Assembly (NCBI RefSeq): GCF_037975245.1
Contig: NC_092570.1
Location: forward strand, 8,619,001-8,683,000
DNA: 64,000 bases
From: Apostichopus japonicus
Lineage: Eukaryota; Echinodermata; Holothuroidea; Aspidochirotida; Stichopodidae
Direction of reading: 5' to 3'
Shown here piece by piece: positions 47,678 to 59,590 of the stretch. A program made the position numbers and the translations under genes. The first letter of the stretch is position 1; each line of letters begins with the position of its first letter. The notes below the pieces were generated by a model that searched no databases, had not been told where the DNA came from, and was given only the letters and a program-made list of their open reading frames with translations.

Positions 47678-49265
47678 TGATTAATGTACTTGATATATAG
47701 CTTACATTTAGCTTACAAAAATTTTAGTTATAGTCCTAATTTATCAAATTAACATGTTTTCAAGTTTTGAACTAAATGCTGTGATATTTATGCAAGCTGA
47801 TTTACATCAGTCGTTTTGTTTGTGTTGTATTTGACGATGACTTGGTAATTAGTCTCATATATTTAGTTGTTAACACATTAATGTATTTTAATAATATAAC
47901 AGACTAGCCTACGTTTTACCCTGTATGAAGGCATTGTATTCCGCCATTTGTTTAGTCGTACATGTGTCAGTCTCTAGTCAGATATACATCGTACTACACC
48001 TTACCTTCGGATCCAGGGATAATATCATGCCGGTTGACTAGTAAACCATAAAGTCCCAATTGATCAAGAGCAGTTAACAAGGGTGAGATATCATTAGGCT
48101 TTATTTGACCCCTTTCTTCCATAAAGGAGACCATGAGTAGCCCAGGGTTCTTTTTCGTATGTCGTAACTCGTCAATCATAGCAGGAGGAAACATGAAGAA
48201 CGTTGCAAGACTGAGTATGATATTAGGTGTGAGGAGCTCGGCTAGTCGTACCTTAAACCTGCCAAAATCTGTGAAGAGAATTTTACGAAACATGAATGGC
48301 CTTGACTCAGTATTATTAGAAAATTGTTCTTTATTGAAAACAAGAGACCAAGGGCATTATGGTTCCTTGCTTGTAAGGAATATTTACAAGGGAGCAGCAC
48401 TGTCCTAAAATAGTTATGTGGTCCAATGTACTGTACATACACCACATTATTCACAAAATATCACAAATCAACTGTTGGTCCTTTTGAAAACCTGTTGAGG
48501 ACCAGGTGTCTGATATGAGCAAGAGTTGGCTCTTTTTACAGAACTCACAGAATCATCCTACAGTATCTGTACTTATTAAGACTTTTTACAAACCAACAAA
48601 ACATTGATCTCTAATAACTTCTCACACAAAGGTTGCAGAGGAGTCAACTTATGGACAACTGAGATCGGAATATGACCACGAAAATTCAAATAATAAACTT
48701 AAAAGAAGCTAATACTGTACAGGTCACCAGAGGAGTCAACTTGAGGTCAACCCGAGGTCAAAAGTCACCCAAACGCAGAGCAACTATTGGATAACAAGAG
48801 CGTAACTCCCAACTTTGATGGATATTTAGTTCTCAAGTTATTGCAAAAATACTAGTTTTTGACCACTAATTGACCTTTTTTGACCTGGCATCACATGACA
48901 GTTATGTTTGGAAACGATCCCTTACCCTATTCAAAACTAGTCTACAATTATCAACCATGTCAGTCCCTGTCAATGGTAGTTTCACAAGTTATTGCCAAAA
49001 AAACACATTTGGACTCATAATTGACCTTTGGTGACCTTGGATCACATCACAATTTGGAAAATGTGCCCCTACTTCATTCACAACTTGTCCCAATATATCA
49101 GCCATGTCAGACTTTGTGACTAGAAGTTGTTGCAACCTTGCACATATGCAACCTTGAATGACCTTGGATGACCTGATGGTTTTCATCAAAAATGTTTCCC
49201 TTGATGATGTGAAATCTGTCCTAAAATTGTTAATTGTTCCAATGTACACACTCAATGTTATTGCA
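47678..49265. repeat. Tandem duplication unit A (DED exon plus repeat R4)
   Basis: Matches 49353-50895 nearly base for base in intron parts: for example TTGATATATAGCTTACATTT at the left end, then the DED exon, then the CAAGAGACCAAGGGCA repeat. Differences in the left intron flank are about six in 320 bases by hand count. Confidence 0.9.
48005..48268 (-). CDS. NLR-2 DED exon A
   Basis: Acceptor aaaattctcttcacag (ends 48269) and donor GTAAGG; 264 nt, phase 1 to phase 1. Reads FGRFKVRLAELLTPNIILSL, FPPAMIDELRHTKKNPGLLM, SFMEERGQIKPNDISPLL and TALDQLGLYGLL. The EERGQIKPNDISPL block matches LEERGYIHPSNVNRL of NLR-1 exon 4, so this is a DED-like signalling domain just before NACHT. It joins Asp to the NACHT exon. 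Intact frame. Confidence 0.85.
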
Positions 49266-49352
49266 AAACCAGAATGAAAACATTTCATGGTTCCTTGCTG
49301 CTGTTCATTAGTTCCATTCATAGGGAAATGTCTAACAAAGCCCTAATGCAAC

Positions 49353-50895
49353 AACAGATTAATATACTTGATATATAGCTTACATTTAGCTTACAAAAAT
49401 TTTAATTATAGTCCTAATTTATCAAATTAACATGTTTTCAAGTTTTGAACTAAATGCTGTGATATTTACGCAAGCTGATTTACATCAGTCGTTTTGTTTG
49501 TGTTGTATTTGACGATGACTTTGTAATTAGTCTCATATATTTAGTTGTTAACACATTAATGTACTTTAATAATATAACAGACTAGCCTACGTTTTACCCT
49601 GTATGAAGGCATTGTATTCCGCCATTTGTTTAGTCGTACATGTGTCAGTCTCTAGTCAGATATATATCGTACTACACCTTACCTTCGGATCCAGGGAAAA
49701 TACGATGCAGGGTGGTTCGTAAACCCTGAAGTCCCAATTGATCAAGAGCAGTTAACAAGGGTGAGATGTCATTATGGTTTATTAGACCCCTTTCTTCCAT
49801 AAAGGAGACCATGAGTAGCCCGGGGTTCATATTCGTATGTCGTAACTCGTCAATCTTAGCCGGAGGAAACAGGAAGAACGTTGCAAGACTGAGTATGATT
49901 TCAGTTGTGAGGAGCTCGGCTAGTCGTACCTTAAACCTGCCAAAATCTGTGAAGAGAATTTTACGAAACATGAACGGCCTTGACTCAGTATGATTAGAAA
50001 ATTGTTCTTTATTGAAAACAAGAGACCAAGGGCACTATGGTTCCTTGCTTGTAAGGAATATTTACAAGGGAGCAGCACTGTCCTAAAATAGTTATGTGGT
50101 CCAATGTACACACACCACATTATTCACAAAAATATCACAAATCAACTGTTGGTCCTTTTGAAAACCTGTTGAGGACCAGGTGTCTGATATGAGCAAGAGT
50201 TGGCTCTTTTTACAGAACTCACAGAATCATCCTACAGAATCTGTACTTATTAGGACTTTTTACAAACCAACAAAACATTTATCTCTAATAACTTCACACA
50301 CAAAGGTTGCAGAGGAGTCAACTTATGGACAATTGAGATCGGAATATGACCACGAAAATTCAAATAATAAACTTAAAAGAAGCTAATACAGGTCACCAGA
50401 GGTCAACTTGAGGTCAACCTGAGGTCAAAAGTCACCCAAATGCAGAGCAACTATTGGATAACAAGAGCGTAACTCCCAACTTTGATCACATCACAGACAC
50501 AGCATGACATGACAGTTATGTTTGGAAACGATCCCTTACCCTATTCAAAACTAGTCTACAATTATCAACCATGTCAGTCCCTGTCAATGGTAGTTTCACA
50601 AGTTATTGCCAAAAAAAACACATTTGGACTCATAATTGACCTTTGGTGACCTTGGATCTCATCACAATTTGGAAAATGTACCCCTACTTCATTCACAACT
50701 CGTCCCAATATATCAGCCATGTCAGACTTTGTGACTAGAAGTTGTTGCAAATATTAGCATAAGTACCTAGTGTTTTGCACATAAGCAACCTTGAATGACC
50801 TTGGATGACCTGATGGTTTTCATCAAAAATGTTTCCCTCGATGATGTGAAATCTGTCCTAAATTGTTAATTACTCCAATGTACACACTCAATGTT
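49353..50895. repeat. Tandem duplication unit B (DED exon plus repeat R5)
   Basis: Second unit, offset about 1,675 bp from unit A. It lacks a short internal segment of the repeat near 50490 present in A. The right ends of both units fall inside the AGGTCA-rich repeat. Confidence 0.9.
49683..49946 (-). CDS. NLR-2 DED exon B (duplicate)
   Basis: Same splice sites, length (264 nt) and 1-1 phase as exon A, so both can be spliced in series to make a tandem-DED NLR. Reads FGRFKVRLAELLTTEIILSL, SFMEERGLINHNDISPLL and TALDQLGLQGLRTTLHRIF. It differs from exon A at 16 of about 88 residues, with a cluster in the last 15. By hand count 23 nucleotide differences, 20 replacement and 3 silent. Confidence 0.85.
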
Positions 50896-51051
50896 ATGCT
50901 AAAAAGGTATCAAAACCAACCTTTGGTCCCTCATAACTTGAGAACCTGGTGTATGATTGAAGCTGGAGTTCGTTTCCTCTACACATGCACAGGTTCGTTT
51001 ATTAAGCTAATCTATAGACAATGTAATTATCAGGAGGCAGAAAGAACTTAC

Positions 51052-51103
51052 TCATTTTGGTGTCATCCGATAAAGTTTCGGTAGCGGGAGATGCATTAGC
51101 CAT
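51052..51103 (-). CDS. NLR-2 first coding exon
   Basis: ATG at 51101-51103 opens 17 codons, MANASPATETLSDDTKM, then donor GTAAGTTC in phase 1, which completes Asn with the first bases of a DED exon. An acceptor ctttattcag ends at 51134, so the exon carries 30 nt of 5' UTR and a further non-coding exon lies upstream. The short hydrophilic start has no signal peptide, as expected for a cytosolic NLR. Confidence 0.7.
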
Positions 51104-51133
51104 TTTGTTTGTTTTTTTGTCTTCTTATCTTGT

Positions 51134-51545
51134 CTGAATAAAGAAAAGGCAATCAGCTATCAAACAATTATATATACGACACATTATCATATTAATGAAT
51201 ATATAAATAGTATTGGTGTTAATGGTGGTGACGGTATCAGTGATAGCGGTGGCTATGAAAATTTAAATATGATAATTTTTCCATAATGATGACAACCACG
51301 ATTGCGATAACAATTATGTTTTTTTTGTGTGAGCCAGAGTCACTATGAAAATGTAAAGCAGGGCCGGACAAAATATATTTCCCTCAAATTAGGTCAATAC
51401 TTATGATCTTTATCGTTACTCGGGTTCTGTGGACATGCAAAATGGTTCAAAGCACAATGTCTACACGAACAATTACATCATACATTTCACGTTATGATGC
51501 AAATGAAAGGTCTATACTAGAGGATTGATCGGGATTATCTTGTAC
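51134..51545 (-). other. NLR-2 5' region
   Basis: AT-rich, between the 5' UTR acceptor and the hAT element at 51546. No core promoter motif recognised. The transposon therefore lies only about 440 bp upstream of the start codon. Confidence 0.45.
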
Positions 51546-51844
51546 CATGGGCGTCAATCCAGGGGGGGACACGTCCCCCCATATTTCGATGGATGGGGGA
51601 AACAATATTAAATGTCCCCCCACACATTTGGAAAAAGAGTAGTGTCGTGGCTCTATTTGGTTACGGCTTACACATCTTAGGATTCATATCCACGAATATC
51701 ACTCAATGTTGCTGAATGGAGAATTCCACCCAGATCTCGTGAGTTGGTACCCATGAGCTCTCCAACAATCTTAAGCTTAGTCTGCCTTTATTTCGAGGCC
51801 AGTTCCATTCGTCGTCGGTTGAAGGGTATAGACAAATATTCAAG

Positions 51845-52087
51845 TTGATGAATCCAGTGGTACGGACTATGTTTGGTGAAGTCGAAGCTCTCTTGCGGTT
51901 GCTCCTGGTCTCCTCCGCCAGTTCGACGGAAGCCGAGAGATCTTTTAGTGCTTTGAGGCGTTTGAAGACAAGGCTACGGAGCACCATGACCCAACAGAGG
52001 CTGAACCATGTGATCGTGTTCCATATTCACCGCGCAGGGACGTCGTTACAGGGGGTGTGGGTGTGTCTCACCCTCAAGCCATGGTAA
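51845..52087 (+). pseudogene. hAT transposase C-terminal dimerisation region, remnant
   Basis: Reads NPVVRTMFGEVEALLRLLLV, SSASSTEAERSFSALRRLKT and LRSTMTQQRLNHVIVFHIHR. This is the conserved hAT-family dimerisation segment (A-S-S-x-x-AERSFSALRRLK, MTQ-RLNH), as in ZMYM1-like transposases. Just upstream, LPLFRGQFHSSSVEGYRQIF is visible in the same sense but broken by stops, and the DDE catalytic part is missing. Confidence 0.85.
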
Positions 52088-53356
52088 AACTGACGCTAGT
52101 TGGAAAATTGGAGTGCGACAGTCGGAATTTCCGACTGTCACACTCTAGTTTATCTAGGCCTTTTCATGTAAATTTTTTTAAAAATTTCGGTCAAAATTGA
52201 CCTTTAACCTGTCATATTTACCACGTTTTGTTGCCACTTTGGGAAATTGTTTCTCGCGATTCTTATACTCCACCGTACAAAACTTCTTATGATTTTGAAT
52301 ACTACAAAAAAATGCCTAATAGAACTACCCTCATAGGCATAGGGGCCCAATTTGTTTTGTGGGGGGGGGGGGGGGGGGTTGTAACGACTTGCCCGAAAAA
52401 TATAACCAAAATTTTTCGCACGCTACGCACGCATCACACATCATCATGTGCATATCATACAGGCATGCATCGGTTTTTACATCGCATGCAAATAGCATAC
52501 AATCATTTTCCGTCTTATTACCCTTCCGTATTGGTGATAATTGTTGGGTAATAATAATATCAGTATAACCACTGAAAAACACATTGCAAATTATCAAAAA
52601 AGCTATCAGGGGTGGGGGGGGGCAATAAGTTTTTGAAATGAGTGCCAGTGGGTACAAATGTATCGCAACAAGTTCGTAACAGAAGTGCAGTCGCAAAAGA
52701 TTGGGTTTTCTGACTGACACTGACCGTATCGTTGACGAGTAGCGGGAGGGTGGGGGGAACAAAGCAGCAGTTGGAATTTTCTGGCTTCAAAACCGATTTT
52801 CAGCCACTACACCCCCCCCCCCCCCAATCATCAGGCCTTAGCTACGTCCCTGGGTACATGGTGGTTACATAGTACGCTCCGACCAGAATTCACCCGATAA
52901 CCAGATGCAAATCCACCTAGCAACCGAGGTAACTTGCTTGAGGACTCCAACGAACAACCACTGATTTATTTTCATGCCTTCATCACTTTAGCCACCACTC
53001 ACATGGGACCTATTCTAAGTCTGACGATACATGCGCATGTGTGAGGTCCTGAAAACATAATAAAAGTTGTTTGTCTTGCTATCCTTGTTTTCAAATTTCA
53101 TGTAAATGTATTCTCGTAGACCTAGCAACCTGGTTTAACATGCTGGCGCCAAATTTGCGCTAAGCTCACTATACGAACTCGGATATGGGCTGTGCCTTAT
53201 TAGTTAGTTATTTAAATTATTAATAATGGCGTATGAGGAAATGCACCATTTTGTGGTATGACTCCCAGGACAGAAAGTCGAGAAACTCATAATCGCGGCG
53301 GATAGCTTCCTTCGCCTATATGTCCGGGGGAATTTTGGGACATCGTTCCTATAGAC

Positions 53357-53715
53357 CAGGGGTGGGCAACCTGCGGGCCACATGCGGCCCGCCAGTGATT
53401 TTTTTGCGGCCCGTGAGATGTCTCAAGAAAAAGAAAAAAATCAATCTATTTTGCATCATCGCCAAAACGAGCTAGCTGCTTCGAATTTATCTGCACTTAT
53501 GATGCTGTCAGGTTGGTCTATTATCACCATTAATTTTCAACAGGACTGTATTGACATTATGGTTTGTGAATACAGATTAAGTACACACACCTATTGCTTG
53601 AACGTCCTCGGAATCAAAGGTTTGAAATCAGCAGCAGGCCGTTGGTTAGGTGCGGCCCTGTCAATCTTTCACTCCTAAAATCTGGCCCATTCATTCAAAA
53701 GGTTGCCCACCCCTG
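53357..53715. mobile_element. Nested hAT-like MITE
   Basis: CAGGGGTGGGCAACC at the left and GGTTGCCCACCCCTG at the right form perfect 15-bp inverted ends, a form typical of hAT MITEs. The adjacent bases (CTATAGAC and CAATGGGC) do not give a clear target duplication. Confidence 0.75.
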
Positions 53716-55486
53716 CAATGGGCCTATATCTGATGCCCTGGGGTCAGTGGCGTCGTGCCCATTGGGGCCCGGGGGCACAGCCCCCCCCAAAAAAACAAAA
53801 AAACAAAGGTGTCATAAAATTTTGTCATAATTTAAAAAAAAGTGTTTTTGAAATCGAAAAGTTGACTAAATATTCAATTGCTCTTTGATGGTCGTTGCGG
53901 ATTTTCCACACACCTCAAAGACGACATATCGGGATTAGTAATGCAATTACCTTTGAATATGTTTGTCCTAAGCTCGCGTTTGATACAGTCTCAATTAACC
54001 TGGAAAATAATCACTTCGTTATCGCGCGTTTTACCTTAGGTTTCGCTACTTTCACTTTTTCTGCCCATGTTTTCAAACGGCATGGCTCTTTCTTCACCCA
54101 GTCACTACTTCTCACGGGCATGGGCGGCAAGGGCGGCGGAACCGGGGGGGCACAGGGGGCACGTGCCCCCATTTTCCCCCAGGTTAAAAATGTGCCCATA
54201 TTCTACATAAAAATTGAGGTGTCTTAAGTTAGCAAGAGGCCAGGGAACCAGAATGAACACTCGGGAAGGGCCTTTTCCGGCCATCTGAGGGGTTTGTAAA
54301 ACCAAAATTTTTCTACTACGCTCTGCGCCAACCGATGGTTGCGCTCCGCTCAGATAGTCGTGCATACAACTTTGCATCTCCTTGCTACGCCTCTGACTCT
54401 TAGTGAATTTCTGTGGGTCAAACTCAAAGCTATTTCGAATGAAACAAATTTGTTAAGATATGAACAAGAAATAAACTCTAATTCGGAAGATTCTTACATT
54501 AGCAATTAGCATGTTTTCGCCTCATTTTGTCTCAAAAGAAAACTTGTTCCTTGTTTCCCAATTTGCACATTGGATATTGCAGTGCTAGTATGCATATTTT
54601 CCTTGAGAGGGGGGGGGGGGCGTTGATGGAGTGATGTGTGTACACAAATAAGATAATACAATAAGAGTTGTAAAGGGTACTAAATATAAGGCTGCATCAG
54701 TCCAATCGAATTGCTGCAAAGTGCCCTTTGATGTCGGTGCCCCCCCCCCCCCCGATTAAAAGTGCTTCCGCCGGCCTTGATGGGCGGTGATCATGGATCA
54801 GCCAACACGAAAATGTTTCGATATCTTAAATGTTGGGCGCTTCTGGGAGACGAGGAATTGGTAAACTTAGGAATAAATGGCGATCACTTCCTTCAAGAAT
54901 ATTTCCCAAAATAAAAAAATTGCCGGAAATTTTTATCAATTTAAGGGGTGTTGCTTTCTGCCATAATGCACGGGAAGTGCCGTTTCCTGCAATCTGAGGG
55001 GTCTGCCAGAAGAAAAATTTTCTTGTACGCTGCGCGCCAACCGATGGTGGCGCTCCGCTTAGATAGTACTTACGGCCCGAATACTCGAATCGATTCCGTC
55101 CCCCCCATGTTTCAAATCGGATTGACGCCCCTGTCTTGTACCATTTACCAGTTAAGAATAAACTATTGTAATTGTTCAAGAATCCATTTCCAATATCGGA
55201 ATTTGGAAAGCATGTATTCCATCTACATCAGCTTAAATTTTTGTTTGTGTTGTTGAGAATTGTTGTTCTAAACAAAATGTTGGTGGATTTTAATAGTGAG
55301 TCCGTAAAACCAGTCATCACTTACAACATAAGCGATGATGATTAAGTTCATTGAAAATTACGTTAGTATCGCAAGATAATATTAAGCAAGCTTCGAAAGA
55401 AAAACCCAGCCTTAAATTGTCTCTCCCTTAGCTTTGCATGTGAAAATGGGTGAAATAAGTGTTAGGATGTAGCAGACAGAATAAAC

Positions 55487-57210
55487 TAGTGTTCAACCGA
55501 TTATGCATAACAGAAAATACCGATTACCGATTATTTTTTTCATAATCGTACCGATTCCGATTCCGATTATTTGAAAATGAGAAAATATCCCGTATATACG
55601 AAATCCTCAAAAAAGTTTGACAGAAAATAATTATTGTTGTGATTTTCCCCTGTTTCCTTTTGCTTTGTTATACAAGGCTCTAAGGTTTCATTTTGTATGT
55701 ACCAAATTACCTCTGGAGTTTCTCGGAAAGAAAAAAAGTTTTTTTTTTTTTTTAATTTCCAAAATACGGAAATATGACATCCTACCTGGTCAGCACTGTG
55801 GTAAGCGAATGGCCTAACCACCTCGACGTGAATGTCACCTGTAATGGCTTGAAATGGGCTAAGAATAGTTACTCAAAATATCCATCTCAAAAAGTATCTC
55901 AGACAAACCATCCATCTTCAATCTTTACCAAAGTGTAAATTTTAATGACACATTGCCTTCATTCCGACATTATTTTGTACTTATTTTCAGTATTATACCG
56001 TTTATGAACAAATAGAAATGTTACGAACTTGAAGTTAAACATACCTATTCGTTACCTATTTAACTCCATTCAGGTTCTATTAGAAAATGTTAGCTTAGGC
56101 CAATCAAACTGAAAAGCAAATTGTACCATCGTAACTTGTTTAAAATTACTCTAAAATGTTATACCAGATTGATGAAAAGGAATAATAACAACTAGAAACT
56201 ACTCCAATATAAAATATAACATTCCCTCTATAAGACATACCACTTACAGTACCTTCCAAACAAATGCCGACTTCCAGCAAATTGAAAGTTGTAAACTAAG
56301 CTACGCATTTTTTTTTTTTTTTGGCAAACCGATGGTTAGGCTACATTTCCCATTGACTTAGTGTGGTTGTTAGGCTAACATGTGGTCGAAGATTGCAGTT
56401 TCCGTGGATATTTTTATTTTTTATTTGCGACACAACTTGAGCGAATAAACAGATGGCAAGGTTAGATTTCCATGCAGTTGGCTAAGTGTGAAGTAAGGCT
56501 ATCAAGTGGTCGGAGATTTGTGAGGATTTTAGGTTATTTTCGCTGGTACTGAAATTGCTTCGTGCAGGCCGTAATTTGCCACGGGAAATTCCCGGTGATT
56601 GTGCGCGACCCTCTCGCACTGCTTCAAATTTGATGCGAGATGTGAACATTGTTTGCGCGATTCGCGCTGCAATTCCTAGCTAAAGCAAACGCATGTCACA
56701 ATTAATTTTACACAGACACCTGATATAACGAGGGCGATTTTATATTTCTTTTCGCACTCGTAATTGTGCTTTAGGAGGGCTTTTTAGCACTTGCGAGGGC
56801 GAATCGCCCTCGCCCCGCTTATTTCCGACCCTGTCAAGCACATTCGTTACTTCGCGAAATTGGTATTCCTGCTATGCTTAACTGTGACAAGAAATATGAA
56901 GTCACTAATCACGAGGGAAGCAAAATCGGCGACCCTGGCAGCCTAATTTGATGAAAGTATACACTGTGAAAGACGAATAGAGGGTGTCTTATTTTAATAT
57001 TTCGTAGTAAAAGAACAAACCTAATACATCAGTTGATATTTCAACTTCCATATGTTTTTGAATAATGATATTTTCACCTTCCATATGTTTTTGAATAATC
57101 GGTATGACATAACTGGTATTCCACGTAATTTTTACCGATTCCGATTATGTTCCGATTATGCAATATTCGTACCGATTCCGATTCCGATTAGGTTAATCGG
57201 TTGAACACTA
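55487..57210. mobile_element. hAT-type element, family H1, copy 2 (inverted)
   Basis: Ends TAGTGTTCAACCGATTA and TAATCGGTTGAACACTA, with exact 8-bp duplication GAATAAAC at 55479-55486 and 57211-57218. The interior is the reverse of 21137-22982 for most of its length. 1,724 bp, no transposase. Confidence 0.9.
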
Positions 57211-58872
57211 GAATAAACAACATAACATAGATTTTCTGTTTCACCACTGGTATGGTGGCACCATGTATTTAAGCCTGAAATTAAGACTAATAATTGGTCA
57301 AAATCAAGATGGCAGTGGGTAAGAATTAAATGAACGCCCTGTCACACTACAAAGATATGAAACAGGTAAAAATGAAAAATATGAAAAATGACTTTACAGT
57401 ATACAGTTTTCTGGCAACCCCCGCGAGGCTGATTATAAAAGTCAATATTACAGTGAACTTCCCGCGCTGGGCCATGGCTATCCGTGTGACACGTATACCT
57501 TGAAGAGTGCTAACCTAGCCATTGACATTGCCCTTGTAAGTAGGGTTGGGGGCACATCATTAACTCGTTAGTATAGAGACTAAAATTGAGAACACGCTCA
57601 CTATTACTTTCCTTTTGTTTCTGAAACTTTTCTTGTGAAACGTTCCTTTTTGTTTTTATCTATGTACCATTTTTGTACTTTGTGTTCTTTTCTTTCATTT
57701 ATGTCCAATTTTGCTTTTCTTTTTTTCGATTTTTTATCTCTTCAGCCAGGCTGAATTTTCTGCAAGCATCGCGGATTTCCTGCTAACCTGGTTCAGAAGG
57801 TCCGCAAGGTCTTCCAGCCACATATAAATAAACTATCAGCTATAATCATGATGATTGTAGCTCATAGTTGTTTATGTTTGTTTTACGCAATGTTGCTCCT
57901 ACCGAAACGAGAAAGTATCAACATTATCGTAGTTATTACCTGTTACGTCGGGCCGCTAAACTTATACACCTTCATTGAGGAGCTAGAGAAGAGAGAACAA
58001 TAAATTAAAACTAGATGTAACGTTGAACAAAGACAATAATGCAAGTTTATGTCTATTTCAGTGTATTGGATCATATGTGTACAAAGTAACTTGCTCTACT
58101 TAGTCATCGTAATTATGTGTCTTTAATTAACATCTTATTTATCTTAGTCAACTTACTTAAGATCTAATTCCAGGAATCTTTTGGTGATTCCACATAATTT
58201 ACTGTTTGCCAGAACTAATTATGTACATATATAGCTTTCCTTATTATCAAGCGAATACACATTAACTTCACTAAGGTCTTAACGAACACACAGAATAACT
58301 CAATTCAACCAATGCACTACAACAGCAATCCAAACTGTACTTAGATGATGCAATGTGGGATATCCCCTATTGCGACATCAATCGTGACGTCACTCAAAAT
58401 GATCCCCGCAGCTAACCATTGAGCTGTTCACTTCAATCAAGCATCAACAAATGCTACACCCATAATCATCTCCAAAATGGTAGCTCATGTGTCGTACCGG
58501 AACTCTAAAATAACATTTTTCATTAATATCAACTGTAGTACTTCATCCCATGTCCATTAACCTCATAGAATAGCTTACATTCTTGACGGAAAATAACGTA
58601 TCAACATTGTCAATACTGAAATAAAGATATACTTTACGGTAGTTATCACACTACTCAGGCATACACACAGTACATTGTGATGTTGAATGCGTGTTAAAGT
58701 ACCTGGTTATTAATGTCACAAACGATCATACTCCTACTTATTTGATACTTAACAACAGGTCATCTACGAATAAAACCAACATATTTAAAATCTCAAAACA
58801 TTTATCAGGCTTAGAAGTGATTAATTTAAGCAAATGGTAGGACTTAAAGACGTTCTTACCTAGAGATGAGAC
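57211..58872. other. No firm gene
   Basis: AT-rich. Contains the signal-peptide-like frame at 57347-57475 and a strong but unsupported plus-strand acceptor at 57738-57745. Nothing else recognised. Confidence 0.4.
57347..57475 (-). CDS. Signal-peptide-like start, possible first exon
   Basis: ATG at 57473-57475 reads MAQRGKFTVILTFIISLAG: a short basic start, a hydrophobic core and a small-residue end, like a secretory signal. The frame stops after 42 residues. No strong donor follows (GTTGCC, GTAAAG are weak), and no downstream exon is identified. It may be chance. Confidence 0.25.
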   Translation of the reverse strand: MAQRGKFTVILTFIISLAGVARKLYTVKSFFIFFIFTCFISL

Positions 58873-59254
58873 CAAGGGCGCAGGAACCGGGGGGGGGGGC
58901 TGGGGGGCGCCAGCCCCCCCCCCCCAGTGAAAAATGTGGAGGGGCGGAAGTATTATTCCGCCCCCCCGCTTCGCAAGTCAGAAAACCCCTTTTTCATTTC
59001 CAAATGAGATAAAAAATCTCATTTGGAGCACCAAATTGCATCTAAGGCCAGGTGAAAATACAAAATTAAGTTTACAAAATGGAGTGGGTGTTGAAGTGTG
59101 CTATATTGCACCAAATTGCATCTGAGGCCACCTGGAAATGCAAAAATTTCCAAAGGGGAGGGGGACACCCCTCCCCTTAGACCCCTCCCCCAGGCCGGCC
59201 ATCAGTCTTCAGCCCCCCCCCCCCCCCACTCAAAAGTGCCTTCCTACGCCACTG
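58873..59254 (-). mobile_element. hAT-type MITE, family M1, copy B
   Basis: Reverse orientation of copies A and C: starts CAAGGGCGCAGGAACCGG and ends TTCCTACGCCACTG. Exact 8-bp duplication GATGAGAC at 58865-58872 and 59255-59262. Confidence 0.9.
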
Positions 59255-59359
59255 GATGAGACTGAACCAACAACTCGATGTAACGTTGAACTGTTCCACC
59301 CATGATTTCATTGGCGTCTAAGTGGTACGCGTGCGCTATCATGCGTTATGTTAATTAGG

Positions 59360-59436
59360 TTGTATGTCGTTATGGCATAGTGGAGTCAGTGAGGTTGAGA
59401 AAAATCATAGAAAAGGACGCAAAATGCTGCTTTAAT
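59360..59436. repeat. Solo end of the TTAA MITE
   Basis: Reads TTGTATGTCGTTATGGCATA through GGACGCAAAATGCTGCTTTA, the reverse of 37384-37460. The other end is missing, and an AAT-rich microsatellite follows. Confidence 0.75.
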
Positions 59437-59590
59437 AATAAAATAAAAATACTGATAATAGTAACGATAATAATCATAATTATAACAACGATAATTATAC
59501 TAATAATATCATTAATAAGTATAATACTTATATTAATAATGATGATAATAATAATAATAACAATAATAACAATAGTAATAATAATATTAA
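59437..59590. repeat. AAT/AAC-rich microsatellite
   Basis: Imperfect ATAATA, AACAAT and GATAAT trinucleotides. The isoleucine-rich frames over it on both strands are artefacts. Confidence 0.8.

Larger units (their letters stand above)
51546..55133 (+). mobile_element. Composite hAT element, 3.6 kb, with transposase remnant
   Basis: Ends CATGGGCGTCAATCC and GGATTGACGCCCCTG are inverted repeats, with an exact 8-bp duplication TCTTGTAC at 51538-51545 and 55134-55141. It contains a hAT transposase C-terminus (51845-52087), a nested MITE (53357-53715), and further nested ends near 52325-52860, 53747 and 54110-54400. An old autonomous element filled with later insertions. Confidence 0.8.

Noticed and set aside
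57746-57827. Plus-strand mini-exon after a very strong acceptor, 26 codons then TAA overlapping AATAAA; a different frame stays open to about 57999
   Set aside because: No upstream donor or homology; short, so chance is likely.
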